Below are positions 50,390 through 62,607 of a stretch of DNA of 64,000 nucleotides, one piece after another; positions within the stretch are counted from its first letter, which is position 1, and the number at the start of each line of letters is the position of its first letter. Made by a program: the position numbers and the translations under genes. The DNA is from Agroathelia rolfsii. Taxonomy: Eukaryota > Basidiomycota > Agaricomycetes > Amylocorticiales > Amylocorticiaceae. A model generated the notes under the pieces. The model was not told the DNA's origin and searched no databases. It saw only the letters and a program-made list of their open reading frames with translations. Location of the stretch: the NCBI GenBank assembly GCA_018343915.1, contig JABRWF010000001.1, forward strand, positions 5,332,001-5,396,000, in the 5' to 3' direction.

Positions 50390-51994
50390 ATGATCACGAC
50401 AAATGTGTTCGGTCCTGCCAATCTGGCCCTCAATGCCCTGAATCCAAAACAAATCGAATTCTTGCAAGGATTGCCCAAAGCCGAGCTTCATGCGCATCTA
50501 AATGGCTCCATCCCTCTTGCAACGTTACAGAAGCTAGCAAAAGAATACACTAGTTCAGACGATGGCCATGATCAGCATCAGCTCCTCATCAAATCAGGAC
50601 TCGAGCGTCTCCAACACCGTGACGGCCTCGTTCTTGAAGAGATTGGAGACTTCTTCGGTCTCTTTCCCGCCATCTACGCGCTCACTTCGACGCCCGCGGC
50701 ATTAAGCCTGGCCACCAAAGACGTGCTTGCACAATTTCTGCACGGAGAGCATCCACAATGCATCTATTTCGAGCTGCGGACGACGCCGCGGATCACCGCC
50801 GCCCTCCCGACTCGTGAGGCGTACCTGAACGCCGTCCTGGACGTGGTGGAGTCCTACCGGCCCGACCAGGCGGCACTCATGGTGAGCGTTGATAGGAGGA
50901 TGTCTGAAACGGACGTCCGAGACTGCATTGATACAGCCATCCGATTGAACGCGAGCGGTAGGCGGGTCGTCGGCGTCGACTTATGCGGGGATCCGAAGGT
51001 AAATGAACACAGTTTCCCAATACTTCAGCCAAAACAAGTGTGCACACACACCCCTGACCCTTTCCCCCGACCTCTATAATTGCTCTGATGAATTACGAAA
51101 GAGCGAAAGAGAGAAAAGGAATGAGCACATGTAGTAACGAAAACTTTTTTCTTCTTCACAGGCCGGAGACATGTCACTATTTGTCCCGCATTTTCAGAGA
51201 GCAAAATCCGCAGGCCTCGGAATTACATTACATATCGCCGAGGCGAGTATAAATTTTACTACAGCCGACAACGAAACTTGCCTTCAAGCTACCATCGCAC
51301 AATGTGCTCATTTCTCTCTCTCTCTTTTGATACCGTATAGACAGCAGAAAATCCCGTGGAAGACACTTTGACGCTTCTGTCTGTCCCTCCCGACCGTATC
51401 GGCCATGCCACCTTCCTAAATGACGAAGCGCGGGCCTTTGTTCTGGAGAAGAACATTGCTATTGAATTATGCCTGAGCTCCAACCTCCTGTAAGCGCTTC
51501 AATTTTTCAACCATATTCTTTTCCTGCCAGAATAGGCAAAAGTACACCTGTCCACCGGAAATTGAGACGCTTAACACCTAAACAGATGCAAAACCGTCTC
51601 GGGATTGGACTCGCATCATATCTTGTATTGGCTGGAACGCAACCATACGATTTCGATCTGCGTAAGTCCGCGCCCTGTCTCAATTCTTTAAAGGGGAAAA
51701 GAAAAAGAATCCGCTCGCAACCGAGTCCACTAACACTGATCACTCACATGACTTCGTTCCTTTGGGTTCATCATGTTCTTTTCTTCTTTGCTTTCGATTC
51801 TCGTCTATGCATAGATTATATACTGACTGCTGAAACTATCAATGCAGTCCGACGATGTGCTTCCGTTTAGAACATCCCTTCTAGGCGAATATGCCCTACT
51901 ACTTGCGCCTAAACCGATCGGACTGGGATTGTCAGAGAAGGATGTCAGGGACATTGCGCAAATGGGGTTTAGAGCGAGGTTCGGACAGAAGTGA
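50390..51994 (+). CDS. Adenosine deaminase-like protein (ADAL/N6-methyl-AMP deaminase type)
   Basis: Starts MITTNVFGPANLALNALNPKQ. Metal-binding PKAELHAHLNGS (HxH) lies near residue 33, followed by YFELRTTPR. Further blocks are RRVVGVDLCGDPK, then after an intron of about 160 nt AGDMSLFVPHF and GITLHIAE, then ENPVEDTLTLLSVPPDRIGHATFL, IELCLSSN, CTDDVLPF (metal-binding Asp pair) and ARFGQK at the end. The motif set is that of the adenosine/AMP deaminase superfamily, and the HLNGS and TDDVLPF forms match the ADAL/MAPDA group, which deaminates N6-modified AMP from RNA turnover. About 350 residues. All zinc-ligand motifs are present. A plain adenosine deaminase activity cannot be excluded from sequence. 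Confidence 0.9.
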
Positions 51995-53484
51995 AGTACT
52001 CTGTAAAATATGCATGTCATGATATCATGATGCAGTTTTTGATAAAGCCACGTTGATGCGGAACTATGAGCATGAGTGACTTATTTGATGGCACTGATAG
52101 TATGTTGTACTTGGCTTCATTACATTGGCTCTCAGGCTACACGTAAATCGATGCGGGGTGTGGTTCTGAGCAATTACAGGTAACAAATGGCCGAGGGATC
52201 TTTTGTACCATCAAGCTGATCACCAAGGCCAGGAATAGCACTCAGCGTGGGATGATGGTACAAATCGGATATCAGGACATCAGCGCTCATTTGAATACCT
52301 CCATTGTTTTCCTTATGCTTCGAATGAATTACTATACAAGTCACATCACAAATACAATCACGGATGTGAATAACAGACAGCGACGGCGCTACTAGTAACG
52401 ACATAGGACTCGGAGTACGCCACACTGATAACCCTGAGTGCCAGTGACACGGTGCTCATGATAATTGCCCCAGTAGCTGACGACGTAGTACCAGTATACA
52501 CCATTCCATCAGAGCAATGTCTGAGATTCTGATCTACAAGATTCGTTGGAGCACCAGTTTATCATGTTCTCAACAGTGTATTTCAATTTTTGGTATGGAG
52601 GCTTTTATGTCGTCGACTTCGTGGGAAACCCGTCGGGCTTGATGTTGATTTCAAGCCGCCGTGTCTCACAATCGCCAATGCGGCATATCTCATCTCATTA
52701 ATTAGTGTTACAACTGCTCACAATCTGCTTTTCAAACGAGAGAAAATTGGGATCTGGGATATGTCAGTCTTACACAGGATGTTAGACCTGCCCTGATTTG
52801 CAAATATCGGTTCGGACTTTTTGGTGTCATACTAGCAGCAGTAGAAGAAAAAAAAACTTAAACCCTCCAAGGCCGTGGACTTACCCACGTCCGTAGCAGT
52901 CCCCGATATCCCGTATGAGGGCAATCCCCGTCTTGACTTTCCCTCTTGGTCTTGTTTAATTTGATTCGACTTTAATTCTTAGCCTTCCAGGCTCTTCTTC
53001 CCCCTAAAAGAAGTGTCGAACCGCGGAGTGCTATCAACAACCTTCGTTCCTTCCTATCGGTGCACGCATGGGTTGTTGTGTCATAATATGATGAATCATG
53101 ATAATTTTCAGAGCCGAAATGCTTCTAATTGGAATGTAACGGAAGAACAGAGAATCCAACCGCATTCCTACTGAACCGGGTTGCCAGTGAGGAGAGCCCA
53201 CATATCCTCTCTGCCTGTTACAGCTGCGCTTCCTTTTGGCGGCACACTTTGCATGTGCACATGGGTGCGATCATGATCTGGATCTCTCCCTCGCCTCCTG
53301 GATATATGTCTCAAATTTATCTATGTGGGGAATTTGCATATAATGACATCCGTCCTCTCCCCTCTCTCGATCGCGCTCTCGCTCAAAGCTGACTCTCGCC
53401 CCATATTCCTCAGTGACTCCTCTCTCTGTTGACCCTTTTTGTCGTTTTTGTGACTTGTAGCGACTACTACTGCGCAAGTCGATT
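51995..53484. other. Intergenic, 1.5 kb, nothing recognised
   Basis: No frame in this stretch has recognisable similarity or exon structure. CT-rich tracts at about 53280-53420 lie just upstream of the dehydrogenase and probably belong to its promoter. Confidence 0.5.
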
Positions 53485-54970
53485 ATGGCAGAACGTCTCG
53501 CACAGCTGTCTGGCCACCTCACTGCTTCATACAGTCGTGGGCTCTTAAGGGGCGACGTTGCCATTATCACAGGTCTGATCCCTGTCTTGATCGGTAGCAG
53601 CGACACCTGGTAGTTAAATAACCTATGCCTTCATCGCTACAGGGGCTGGGCAAGGCATAGGCCGTGCAGCCGCTCTCCTCTTTGCCAAGGAGGGCGCCAA
53701 GGTTGTGCTCTGCGAGTAAGTCAGATTTTCCTCCTCCCCCTCCTCCCCCCTCCCCTCGCCTTCAGAGTTTAAACCATTAGAGCATAACATGACTCATCAT
53801 GATCATTTCAACGAATAACAGTCTCGATGGTCAAAAAGCCGAGTCGGTTGCTCGAGAGATTCTAGAAAACGGTGGAGACGCCATAGCCATCCCTGGAGAT
53901 GTTATGGCCGATCATTTCCCGCAACAAGTGGTGCGCGAGACGATTGGGTACGTTGTGTGTTTCCCTCCTTTATTTCTTCCTTTTCTTCATGGGGGTTGTT
54001 TGTTTCATCATCTTTTGATTCACCTGATGTAAAAACGACGACTAACAAAAAATGACCACATCTACCTACGCTTTTAGAAAGTACGGCAAAATCAATCACA
54101 TAGTTAATAATGGTAAGTCGATTCTCGGCACTTCCCCGCCCGTGCGGACACGCGGGCGCATGCATCGCAACCTTTTTTCACATCAATACTGATGCGGGGA
54201 TGACTCTGTCTCTCTTTCAGCGGGTTTCGCATCTGACAGGATGTTTCATTCAACCTCGGATGAATCCTTCGATTTAATCATGAACGTGCACGTACGCGCA
54301 CCGTTTCGTCTCATTCGAGAGGCGGCCCCTTATTTCCGGATAAAGGTGCGTCATTGTGGTTGAGGAAAAACCTCTTGTTCATCGGGAAAACTGAACTTTT
54401 TTTCTTCTGTTCTTGTCTTGACTGCGATAATGCGCATAACACAGGACCCGTCAATACCACGCAGCATCATCAATGTTTCCTCCACCAGTGGCCTGCACGG
54501 TTCAGCCGGTCAGGCCAACTACGCCACCGCCAAATCGGCCCTCCTCGGCCTGACCAAGACTCTGGCAAAAGAATGGGGCCCCGCGTACGGTGTGCGGTGT
54601 AACACCGTTGCGTTCGGTATCGTCGATACGCGGCTCGTCTCGCCTATGGAGAACGGGCAGGTCATCCAACTCGATGAGCCCGGCTCGGATGGATGTACTG
54701 GTAAGAAGCACATGGCCAGAATTGGAATCCCGCGTATGGCGAGAGAGGAGACGATCAAGGCGACTGTATTGAGGAGGCCCGGTACGCCTGAGGAGGCGGC
54801 CGCGGCGATTTTGTTGTGAGTATCACATGGACCTTATTCTTTTTCTCTTTTGCTTTCCATTTTTTCTTTTTGTCATTCCATAACTAATCAAAAATTTTAG
54901 CCTCGCCTCGCCCTTGTCGTCGTTTGTGACGGGGCATACACTCGAAGTATCTGGCGGGTTTGGATTGTGA
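53485..54970 (+). CDS. Classical short-chain dehydrogenase/reductase
   Basis: Starts MAERLAQLSGHLTASYSRG. Cofactor motif TGAGQGIGRAAALLF spans the first intron. Then come LCDLDGQKAESVAREI, NNAGFASDRMF, INVSSTSGLHGSAGQANYATAK (catalytic Ser, Tyr-x-x-x-Lys), GLTKTLAKEWGP and the C-terminal VTGHTLEVSGGFGL. Seven exons join in phase by eye to about 300 residues. The pattern is that of FabG/17-beta-HSD-like classical SDRs using NAD(P)H. The Asp after LC favours NAD(H). An insertion near SPMENGQVIQLDEPGSDGCTGKKH is longer than in bacterial FabG. The substrate is unknown. Confidence 0.93.
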
Positions 54971-55418
54971 GTGATTGGGAGTGGAGGAGTGATTTCAACA
55001 ACATATTTTTATGCTTTAAGGGCCATCTAGAATATTTTGGATACTTATGTGTACTTTTATCAATGTAACTTTAAAGATATAAACCAATGTATGAATGCAC
55101 AAGTTAAATAAAAAATATGCAGCGGTTCAGGGATTTCAATCGAATAGATAGCCGATCAAGTAGACATCCGCAAATCGACAGAGAATGGAAATACATCACA
55201 ATGGATGAAAAAATATAATTGCAATGATATATAAGTACAAGAATGATAGCACTGGAAAATACAAGGACGTGATAATGGCTGCATCAATTAGAAAGACAAT
55301 CGCCTCGAGAAAGTTAAGCCCGGCCCTTTCGTTTGAGAGGCTTTCCGGCATCATGCATCGTTCTGGGAGGCCGTTCATCATTCAATACATATTTTCAGTT
55401 CCCATCTCGTAAGAAAAC
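54971..55418. other. Convergent 3' region
   Basis: Lies between the 3' ends of the dehydrogenase and the CSN7 gene. No gene recognised. Confidence 0.5.
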
Positions 55419-56398
55419 TTACTTGCGCAGAACCTTAGCCGTAGGTGGCTCCATATCTACATCCATCAGACTATCCGACACCCCAAGCGCCCCTCCACCA
55501 ATCTTCTTGTTCTTCTCCTTTTGCTTCTCCATCACATCCCTCAGCATGTCATTGAATGCTTTCTCATGCTCCTCCTTATGCGCCTTGTCCGCCGCCGCCG
55601 CCTCACCAATTGTATCAATCTTTGCCTGAAGCGCAGCGAGCACGGACGACGTCGTTTCCTTCCAATGTTGCAGGTCAAGATAAAGCTTTTTCACCCTCTC
55701 CGGCTCGAGATCGCGGCCCATAGTATACTCCACCTCGAGCTGACGCTCTTTTTGGTCGAGTTTGCCGTGGAGGACATCGAGGTAGATGGCGTCGATGATG
55801 AGATCTTCCAGTTCACGGATGTTGGAGATGTCGAGGTCATGTAGGAGCTGATCGTATGACAGTATCTGGATATGTGCGTAAGCATATGTATACTAAGGAA
55901 TAGAGAAGAGAAAGAAGATGTGAGGAGTAAGGATGAGATGACGCACTCGATGCTCAGATGCATAAGTGACAAGAGACAGGTGCTTCAACTTCGTAACCTG
56001 CGCATTGTTAAGTGGGGGCAGAGACGATCTATTGTCTTGCGAAAGATATTTGAATCATGGTACCGAGGTCATCATGGTACCGAGGTCAAGGGATCATGAG
56101 CCTTACCGAGATAATCTTTGTACGTCTTGTATGCAAATAGCTGCAATAGCGAAAAGGAAGGTGCATGTTGTTCGTTATTTTGAAGCTGTCATTGCTCTCA
56201 TGAGAGATTATTTCATATTATAGAGCAAATAATCTTCACTTCTTGAATGCTGGGAACATCCAACAGCTCTGAGAAGACAAATACACCGGGTGCAGAGGTG
56301 GCATCTTGGATGAGCTTTGCTGCCGCTGCTCCCCTGGCAGACTTTGACATGAGCAGGAAAGGCTCTAGTTTGGCCGCAGCATATGTTCCAACCTCCAT
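55419..56398 (-). CDS. CSN7: COP9 signalosome subunit 7 (PCI domain)
   Basis: Starts MEVGTYAAAKLEPFLLMSKS. N-terminal blocks GVFVFSELLDVPSIQEV and LFAYKTYKDYLG are followed by KLKHLSLVTYASEHR and the PCI winged helix LSYDQLLHDLDISNIRELED LIIDAIYLDVLHGKLDQKE, then VEYTMGRDLEP, and a coiled C-terminus ending MEPPTAKVLRK. These match CSN7 along its length, including the RELEDLIIDAIY signature. In the CSN complex it helps remove NEDD8 from cullins. Several short introns. About 270 residues, normal. Confidence 0.92.
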
Positions 56399-58891
56399 GT
56401 TTTACGACAGAGATGCAAGCGCTATAGGATCCTGCTGACTGCAATGAAACACTGGCGGCCCAGTGATACTGAACTTGAAATGGGTCAAGGTAACGACAGG
56501 GGCATATTGCTATTTTTGGAGATATTATCAATTCAGCAAAGCATCAAATTCTCGGGTTGTGCCAATCTCGGCGGTCTTTACTATGTCTACTCCCACTGGC
56601 ATGTTGCGATTGCTCATCCTCTTGCACTCTTCCTTGAACCCTTTTGGACTTATAAAAGACTTGAGTCTATTATATGATATCTGAGACACAGCACTGCCTG
56701 TATAGCACCATGTGGAATCTTCGCTGTTCCCTGATTTGAGCTGCCTACGTATCTTACGCGATGCTTCTACTCATTTTATTGTCGTTCATGGAATCAGGAT
56801 CAGTGAAAATACTGGCTTCTACAGATGATGGTGATTTCTCCATTTGTAGTAGAGTTCCTCGCCTCCGTCTTCAAGTTTTCTTTACAACCGCGGCTCTTGA
56901 TCCTCGTGTGCTTCAGTGAACGAACGATGCTATATTTGTTTCTGATACTCGTGATCAACTGGTGTATCTATATCCTACCAACCAGTTTCTTGAACGAATC
57001 TCGCTTGGAATATATCAATACGTGGTTGTCTCAGGTACTTGCCGTAATCCAGTCTTCACGTTTGAGTCCCATCAATATATGCCGCATATTCCTGTCATGA
57101 AATTTGAATCCAATTTTAGTGCACATTTAATTTGATGATCGTAGCCAGTGTGCTTGCTGAGCTGGGGTTTTCCGTCCAAACTGTCCATGTTTGGCATTCA
57201 AGGGGTAACCGCTTAGAACACCCTATATGGCTCTTGGTCTTTAATAATATCCACCACGTGTAGCACATCTCTCAGTGGTACAAGCCTCTGGCTTCGTAAA
57301 TTATGCTCATTCAGCCGGACTTCATACAATTTGCAACAATTACAGGATAAAGTCATGACACTATAAAATTTATGACCCCGCTTAGGGCATATTTTTCACA
57401 CACTCCCGGGTTGGTATACACATTCGGAACGTTTTCGAGGTTTAATGGAACTATATCAGCTATTAGCGCAACGTAGGGCTATAAAGTGGCTGTAGAACCT
57501 CACCCTTTTCCTGATGCAGGGCAGGAGACGCTGTCCAGTGTCGGACAATTCCTCTAAGTCATAGCCTTCATGATGTAAGGTAACATTTCAGCCATTGCTA
57601 TCCTATTCAATCACATCGATGGCCTTTTTGTCTGTATTTCTGACCTGTGGGCTCGATTATACTTTTTGTACCAACCAATGTACAGTGATACATGTAACCT
57701 CTTTTAAGCTGTAATGTCTTGGCACTACCGATCATATGCCTTTATCCAGGTTTGACTGTAATACCAGGTACACATGCATGACCGGTAGAAGCAAAGTTTT
57801 CTGAAACGCTTATAGGCGCTCTATCCGTGAGAGCTCCGTTGGATTTATGATATTGTGAGCCTACAGAAATATTCCTCTTTCAAAACCTCGCTAATTGCAA
57901 GTCTACCGTGAAGGGCCATCGGAAACTTTCACAGACCCGGACAGTGTGTATGAAGGTTACCGAAAATCGTACTTTATGTACATAAATAACGTTACCCTCA
58001 ATTCAGAGGCAGGGTGCTAATCTATGTTTACAAGACACTGTGTTGCTCTGGGCTCTGCCGATTATAACTCTTCCAATGAAGATACGTATGGATCGCGTAT
58101 AGCTTCATCTGCAACATAAGCGCGATATTGCCGGCGCATCTTCCTTGCACTCGCCCCTGAATTTGAAAGTTGGCGCGCTTGATACAGCCGGCAACCCTAT
58201 TTACCGGTCTTGGATGCTCATTAACATGGGCTACAGTTTTCTTGAACAGACTTGGGTTGTTTGCCGGAGATTCGGAGCTCCATCACAGTGCCGTATGTAT
58301 TGCATTTACTTTCCGACTCCATTGACATCGGATTCACGCTGCATCATTCTACTGGGCGAAGGCGATGATCTAGGCCTACAACTGAGAGCTGACGCCATCT
58401 CTTTTCAAGTTTCCGATAGTGATTCTTAATCACAGACTCAAAGCACCATCCTATAGGGCCGTTGTTGTGTAGAGTCACAAGATTTTTGTTGATGATGATT
58501 AGCATTGCTGAAACGCTTATTAGTATCGGCTTTCAATAGCTAGAAGCCAGGATAAGTAATACAGGTTTCTACTAGTAGGGAAAAATTTTTCTGATAAAAT
58601 TATAGTCCATTTATCGTTGTCATTCTGTAATGTTGTAGTCACCGGTTAAACTATTCTTGTTCTTGAGTTATATCAACTCTAGTAAGAGAGATACATATAT
58701 TGAGCAAGGACAACAAGGCCAAGTAACACGCCTATTACTAGCTGTTGAGATGATGAAATCACTAGTGTAATCACTTGTTGCGTACCGCCATCATCTCACT
58801 ACGCTACAAGATAAACTCGTCGCGACTTTTCGTATCTACACTGACACCGGCATATTCTCTCTGCTATTAATCATTTCATTGAAGAACTGTA
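56399..58891. other. Gene-poor 2.5-kb intergenic stretch
   Basis: Frames at 56825-57100 (hydrophobic, membrane-like) and 58145-58429 have no recognisable family and no splice or promoter support. The sequence looks like decayed DNA. I see no defined repeat ends. Confidence 0.45.
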
Positions 58892-59945
58892 ATGTCTGCT
58901 CGTACCTCATTCCAATCCCAACCATCCTCTGCACAAACATTCGCATCCACTTCTGCCTCCGCCGTTGTCTCATCAACAGGCAACCTGGCCATGCTCGTAG
59001 ATCCCCCAGTTCGACTTATGGACAGCGCCGCCATGGACTACTTTGTTATTGAAATGGTCGAAACTCTACGCTCGAGCGCCAGCATTGCCGTCGCACGTTC
59101 CAAACAGATCGAGCGGGAGATGGTCGAGGCGGGCCTTATCCCTGCACCACCACCACCATCGGCCCCTGCCCCGCCTGGAGACGCAGTAATGAATCAACGT
59201 GACTCAACAGGTAGCCTCGTATCCGTAACGAAAACATCTGCTGGTGGGCCGAGATCGGGGGCAGCAGCAGCCGTTGTGGATGAGGCAGAGGAGGCAGTTA
59301 GATATAGACTGGAGCTCATCGGCATGCACGTCGGGGCAAACTTTACGGAGAGGTCACTTGGATTAATCATCATTTGCTACTTGAGTCTTGAGCTGAGCTA
59401 TTTTCAATATGTGTAGGCTATGTCGTGACCGTCCATTGTTTGCGGAGACTCTGGATGTGATCAAGTTTGTCTGTAAAGATGTCTGGATCGCGCTATGGGA
59501 TAAGCAGGTGGATAATTTGCGTACAAATCATCGGGTATGTGGCTCTAGGCTATTCATGAATATTAATCTCACTAATTCACAATGTGGCCTCTATGTATAG
59601 GGTGTCTATGTTCTCCAAGACAACGCGTTCAAGCCCATCTCGCGACTGTCAACTTGGGAAGGAAGAGCCGAATCAATAAAGCGAGCTAGACTGGTCTGTT
59701 TCCCATTATCTTTTTCTGACGTTTTGCAATTAACTTGACTTACAATACTGCATAGTACACTGCTATGTCGGCGGGTATAATCAGGGGTGTACTCTCACGT
59801 CTTGGTATGCAGGCGACTGTTGTGCCGGAGGTAACACACATGCCACAATGCAAGTCTCACCTTAAATCACAACCTATCAACAAGTAGGGTCTAATAGCAG
59901 TCTGATTTAGGTACATTCCAAGTTAAACTACCCAAAAACCCTTGA
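58892..59945 (+). CDS. TRS33: TRAPP complex subunit Trs33/TRAPPC6
   Basis: Starts MSARTSFQSQPSSAQTF, a low-complexity leader. The Trs33 core follows: MDYFVIEMVETL, ELIGMHVGANFTER-LCRDRPLF, ETLDVIKFVCKDVWIALWDKQVDNLRTNHRG, VYVLQDNAFKPISRLS, AGIIRGVLSRLGMQATVVPEVT and a C-terminal CTFQVKLPKNP. The last intron is best read with a GC donor (CAAT|GCAAGT near 59851) and an acceptor at about 59910, since only this gives the conserved PQCTFQVK end. A Pro/Ala-rich and Ser/Gly-rich insertion (APPPPSAPAPP...) lies inside the first helix pair. The protein is a core subunit of TRAPP vesicle-tethering complexes at the Golgi. Confidence 0.93.
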
Positions 59946-60601
59946 GCACAATAACTGGGATTGACGTATTCATTCCGTGCCTATCAATTACGTCGACTAC
60001 TACGCACACGGCGTTCATCACCAGCACTCGTGCTGCATACTTGGCTGCTACGATTTATTAAGTTATATGCCGGACTTGTTAGTCGTAACATACGCACGGG
60101 TTATTCGTGTGTAGAAGTGCCAACGCGGATAGAAATGGCAACATGCCTCCGCTTGTTATTCGAGGCCCGCCATTCCACTACCTGTAAGAAAATGCAGACC
60201 AGAAGTCATGGGTTAGGGATGTATTGGATTCCAAGATGTATTATCATTTTTGTAGCTGTATTGAAAGTAAATTGATCCCTTATTCCTTTTGATATGGCAT
60301 CGCACAACCTGCGGGCATTTGCCCCTTTTCGACATTAAGACATCACGTGATCACACATCCCCATGTCAATGTTGAGTTCTTGCTGTCTTTCGAGTTCATA
60401 GACTTCTACTATCTCAACAGGATATTGATATTCGTACAGCATAGCTGACGACTCGAGAAGCGCTCACGCTTTCAAGTTATCTTATTGATTTCGATACACA
60501 TCGCCGCAAGACCTCTTTCATTCTGGGTAGCAATAGACCCGGATCTTACTGCACATCTATCAAACGCTGCTACGTTCCTAAGCTAACACCGTAACTCAGA
60601 C
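59946..60601. other. Intergenic, APC11 upstream region
   Basis: No gene recognised; the frame at 59961-60275 has no similarity. A TCACGTGATCACA palindrome-like box at about 60343-60355 may be regulatory. Confidence 0.4.
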
Positions 60602-61213
60602 ATGAAAGTCAAGGTTCACCACTGGCACGCAGTTGCTCAATGGCGTTGGGACCTCGGCGCGAGTTCCTCAAGCGGCATTGCCGATAACAACAATAACGAT
60701 GATGACGAAGACGAAGATGTATGTGGCATATGCCGTGTTGCCTACGAGGGATGTTGCCCGACGTGTAAGGTGCCAGGAGATGACTGCCCGTTGAGTATGT
60801 ATACCCCTCTCACTTGCCGTGTTGAGCATAGAAATTTAATTAAAAAAAATGAATACTGAACACTTTGACAGTATGGGGTGAATGCACACACGTCTTCCAT
60901 ATGCACTGCTTGCTCAAGTGGCTTGGGACTGCTGCGAGTAAGCAACAGTGCCCAATGGACAGAAGAACATGGGGTGAGTTGATATGGCTATCTCTCTTTT
61001 CTTTCCCACCCCCTCCCAGTCCACCTCCCCCTCTCTTTCCTGTCTGTGTGATCATGAAGATCATACCAATCTCTTTATCTTTCGATGGGATATGAGTTGC
61101 CATTCTCTGGCTTACAATCTTTTCCAGTGACCGCCGAAGGCAAAGTAGGTAGTGGTGGCGGCGGAGGAACAAGCAAAGCAGCAGGAACAGGCGCAACGAC
61201 GACATCCACGTAA
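60602..61213 (+). CDS. APC11: Anaphase-promoting complex RING subunit APC11
   Basis: Starts MKVKVHHWHAVAQWRWDLG, the typical APC11 N-terminus. The RING-H2 finger follows: CGICRVAYEGCCPTCKVPGDDCPL, then after an intron IWGECTHVFHMHCLLKWL and QQCPMDRRTW, with all Cys/His ligands in place. An Asn/Asp/Glu stretch (NNNNDDDEDEDV) sits just before the finger. A third exon adds VTAEGKVGSGGGGGTSKAAG and ends TTTST. APC11 recruits the E2 enzyme for ubiquitination of cyclins and securin by APC/C. About 130 residues, longer than the 85-165 range minimum because of the glycine-rich tail. Confidence 0.95.
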
Positions 61214-62607
61214 TCCCGTCATATCCATCGCATCACTTGGAAGACCTCGAAAACCCTTGACAAAAAAAAAAAAAAAAAAAACTCCCGAGTCACGGTCGCG
61301 ACAATACTACATTACACGAGAGACCTGGTCCAGCATCTCAGTTTGGAACAAAGAACATCATCTCCAAAGTTTCCCAGATAGCCTGAGCATGCCACTCTCG
61401 CAGGTCGTACCAGCCACATGACGAAGCAGCAACCCGTTAGCCCTCCTATCATGCCTCCGCCACGTGCATACAAGTACCACGCCGTATTAACCCTCTTCTT
61501 CTGAATGGTGTTTTGGAATTTGGATGCGCGCGTGGGATAGCAGCGCTATGCACAAATGCGGAAATTTGCGCTGCTATTCAGATGCCCTCTTGCTCTGTAC
61601 CAACTAGGACTGGCTTCCAGAATTCCAAGTCCTAATCAGTGCTTGCTATCACTAGAAGCGTATATGCACATCTCATAATTACCAATTCGAGCCCAAGCAG
61701 ACAGCGTAACAGCATCCAAAATTACATATACGAACTTGCAAACAGAGAATAGGTGCAAAACTATCCATTTATTTTATTCCTGATGTTGTTACTCGCACAA
61801 CACGTACACATAAATATATCTCGTCATGCGCATGCGGTAACAGCGATGATAAGACATGTGAAGAAAAAAAAGAGGCAAGTCCGTAATACGACGTAGTGGG
61901 CACCAACGTCGTTTTTTTTTTTTTGTTTACAAATAAAGAAAGAAAAAGAACATCATAATCATGAAAACTGATATCTTGATGATGCGTTGGGGGGGTGGTG
62001 GTGATAAGATCGTAAGTTGAGCGGTGAATCTGATGATGATACAAAGAAAAGGTGATGGAATGATGTAGAAGCAAGCGGGCGGGCATACTACTAGTACAAG
62101 AAAAATGCACAAATAAACGAGGGGGAGACCATCAACATGAACAGCTAAACAATAGCAGAGGGAAATACAAGAGAAATGTAGAAAAAGAAGAGATGAAAAA
62201 AACCATGAAAGAACCCGCATGTACATTTGTATGTATATATGTGTATATATCTAACGACATCGACGAGCAAGCAAGCAAGCAAATGATGAAGCGAAACGCA
62301 TAAGAGAAAAAGAAAACACGGTACAAGTACAACCGATTTTTTTTTTTGGCCAAACGTTCTCCCTATACATCGTACAACAGCAACGACGAACACGTAACCT
62401 CTTTATGTTTATGTTTATATATCTGTGTATATGCGCGCAATCGTGACGTTGAGTCCGTATTCCTCTTCTCTCTTTTTTTTTGGTATGGCGGCGTTGGGGG
62501 CGAGGATGGAAATGATCCTATCCATACACGTCGTCCGGCTCTTGATTGTGTGTGGGGTATGAGGTGTCTTCTTTTTTTTTGGCGGGGGGTGCGACCGAGT
62601 GGATCTT
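61214..62607. other. Convergent 3' region, low complexity
   Basis: 1.4 kb between the 3' ends of APC11 and the PSP1-domain gene, rich in A and T homopolymers. Likely long 3'UTRs and spacer. No gene recognised. Confidence 0.5.
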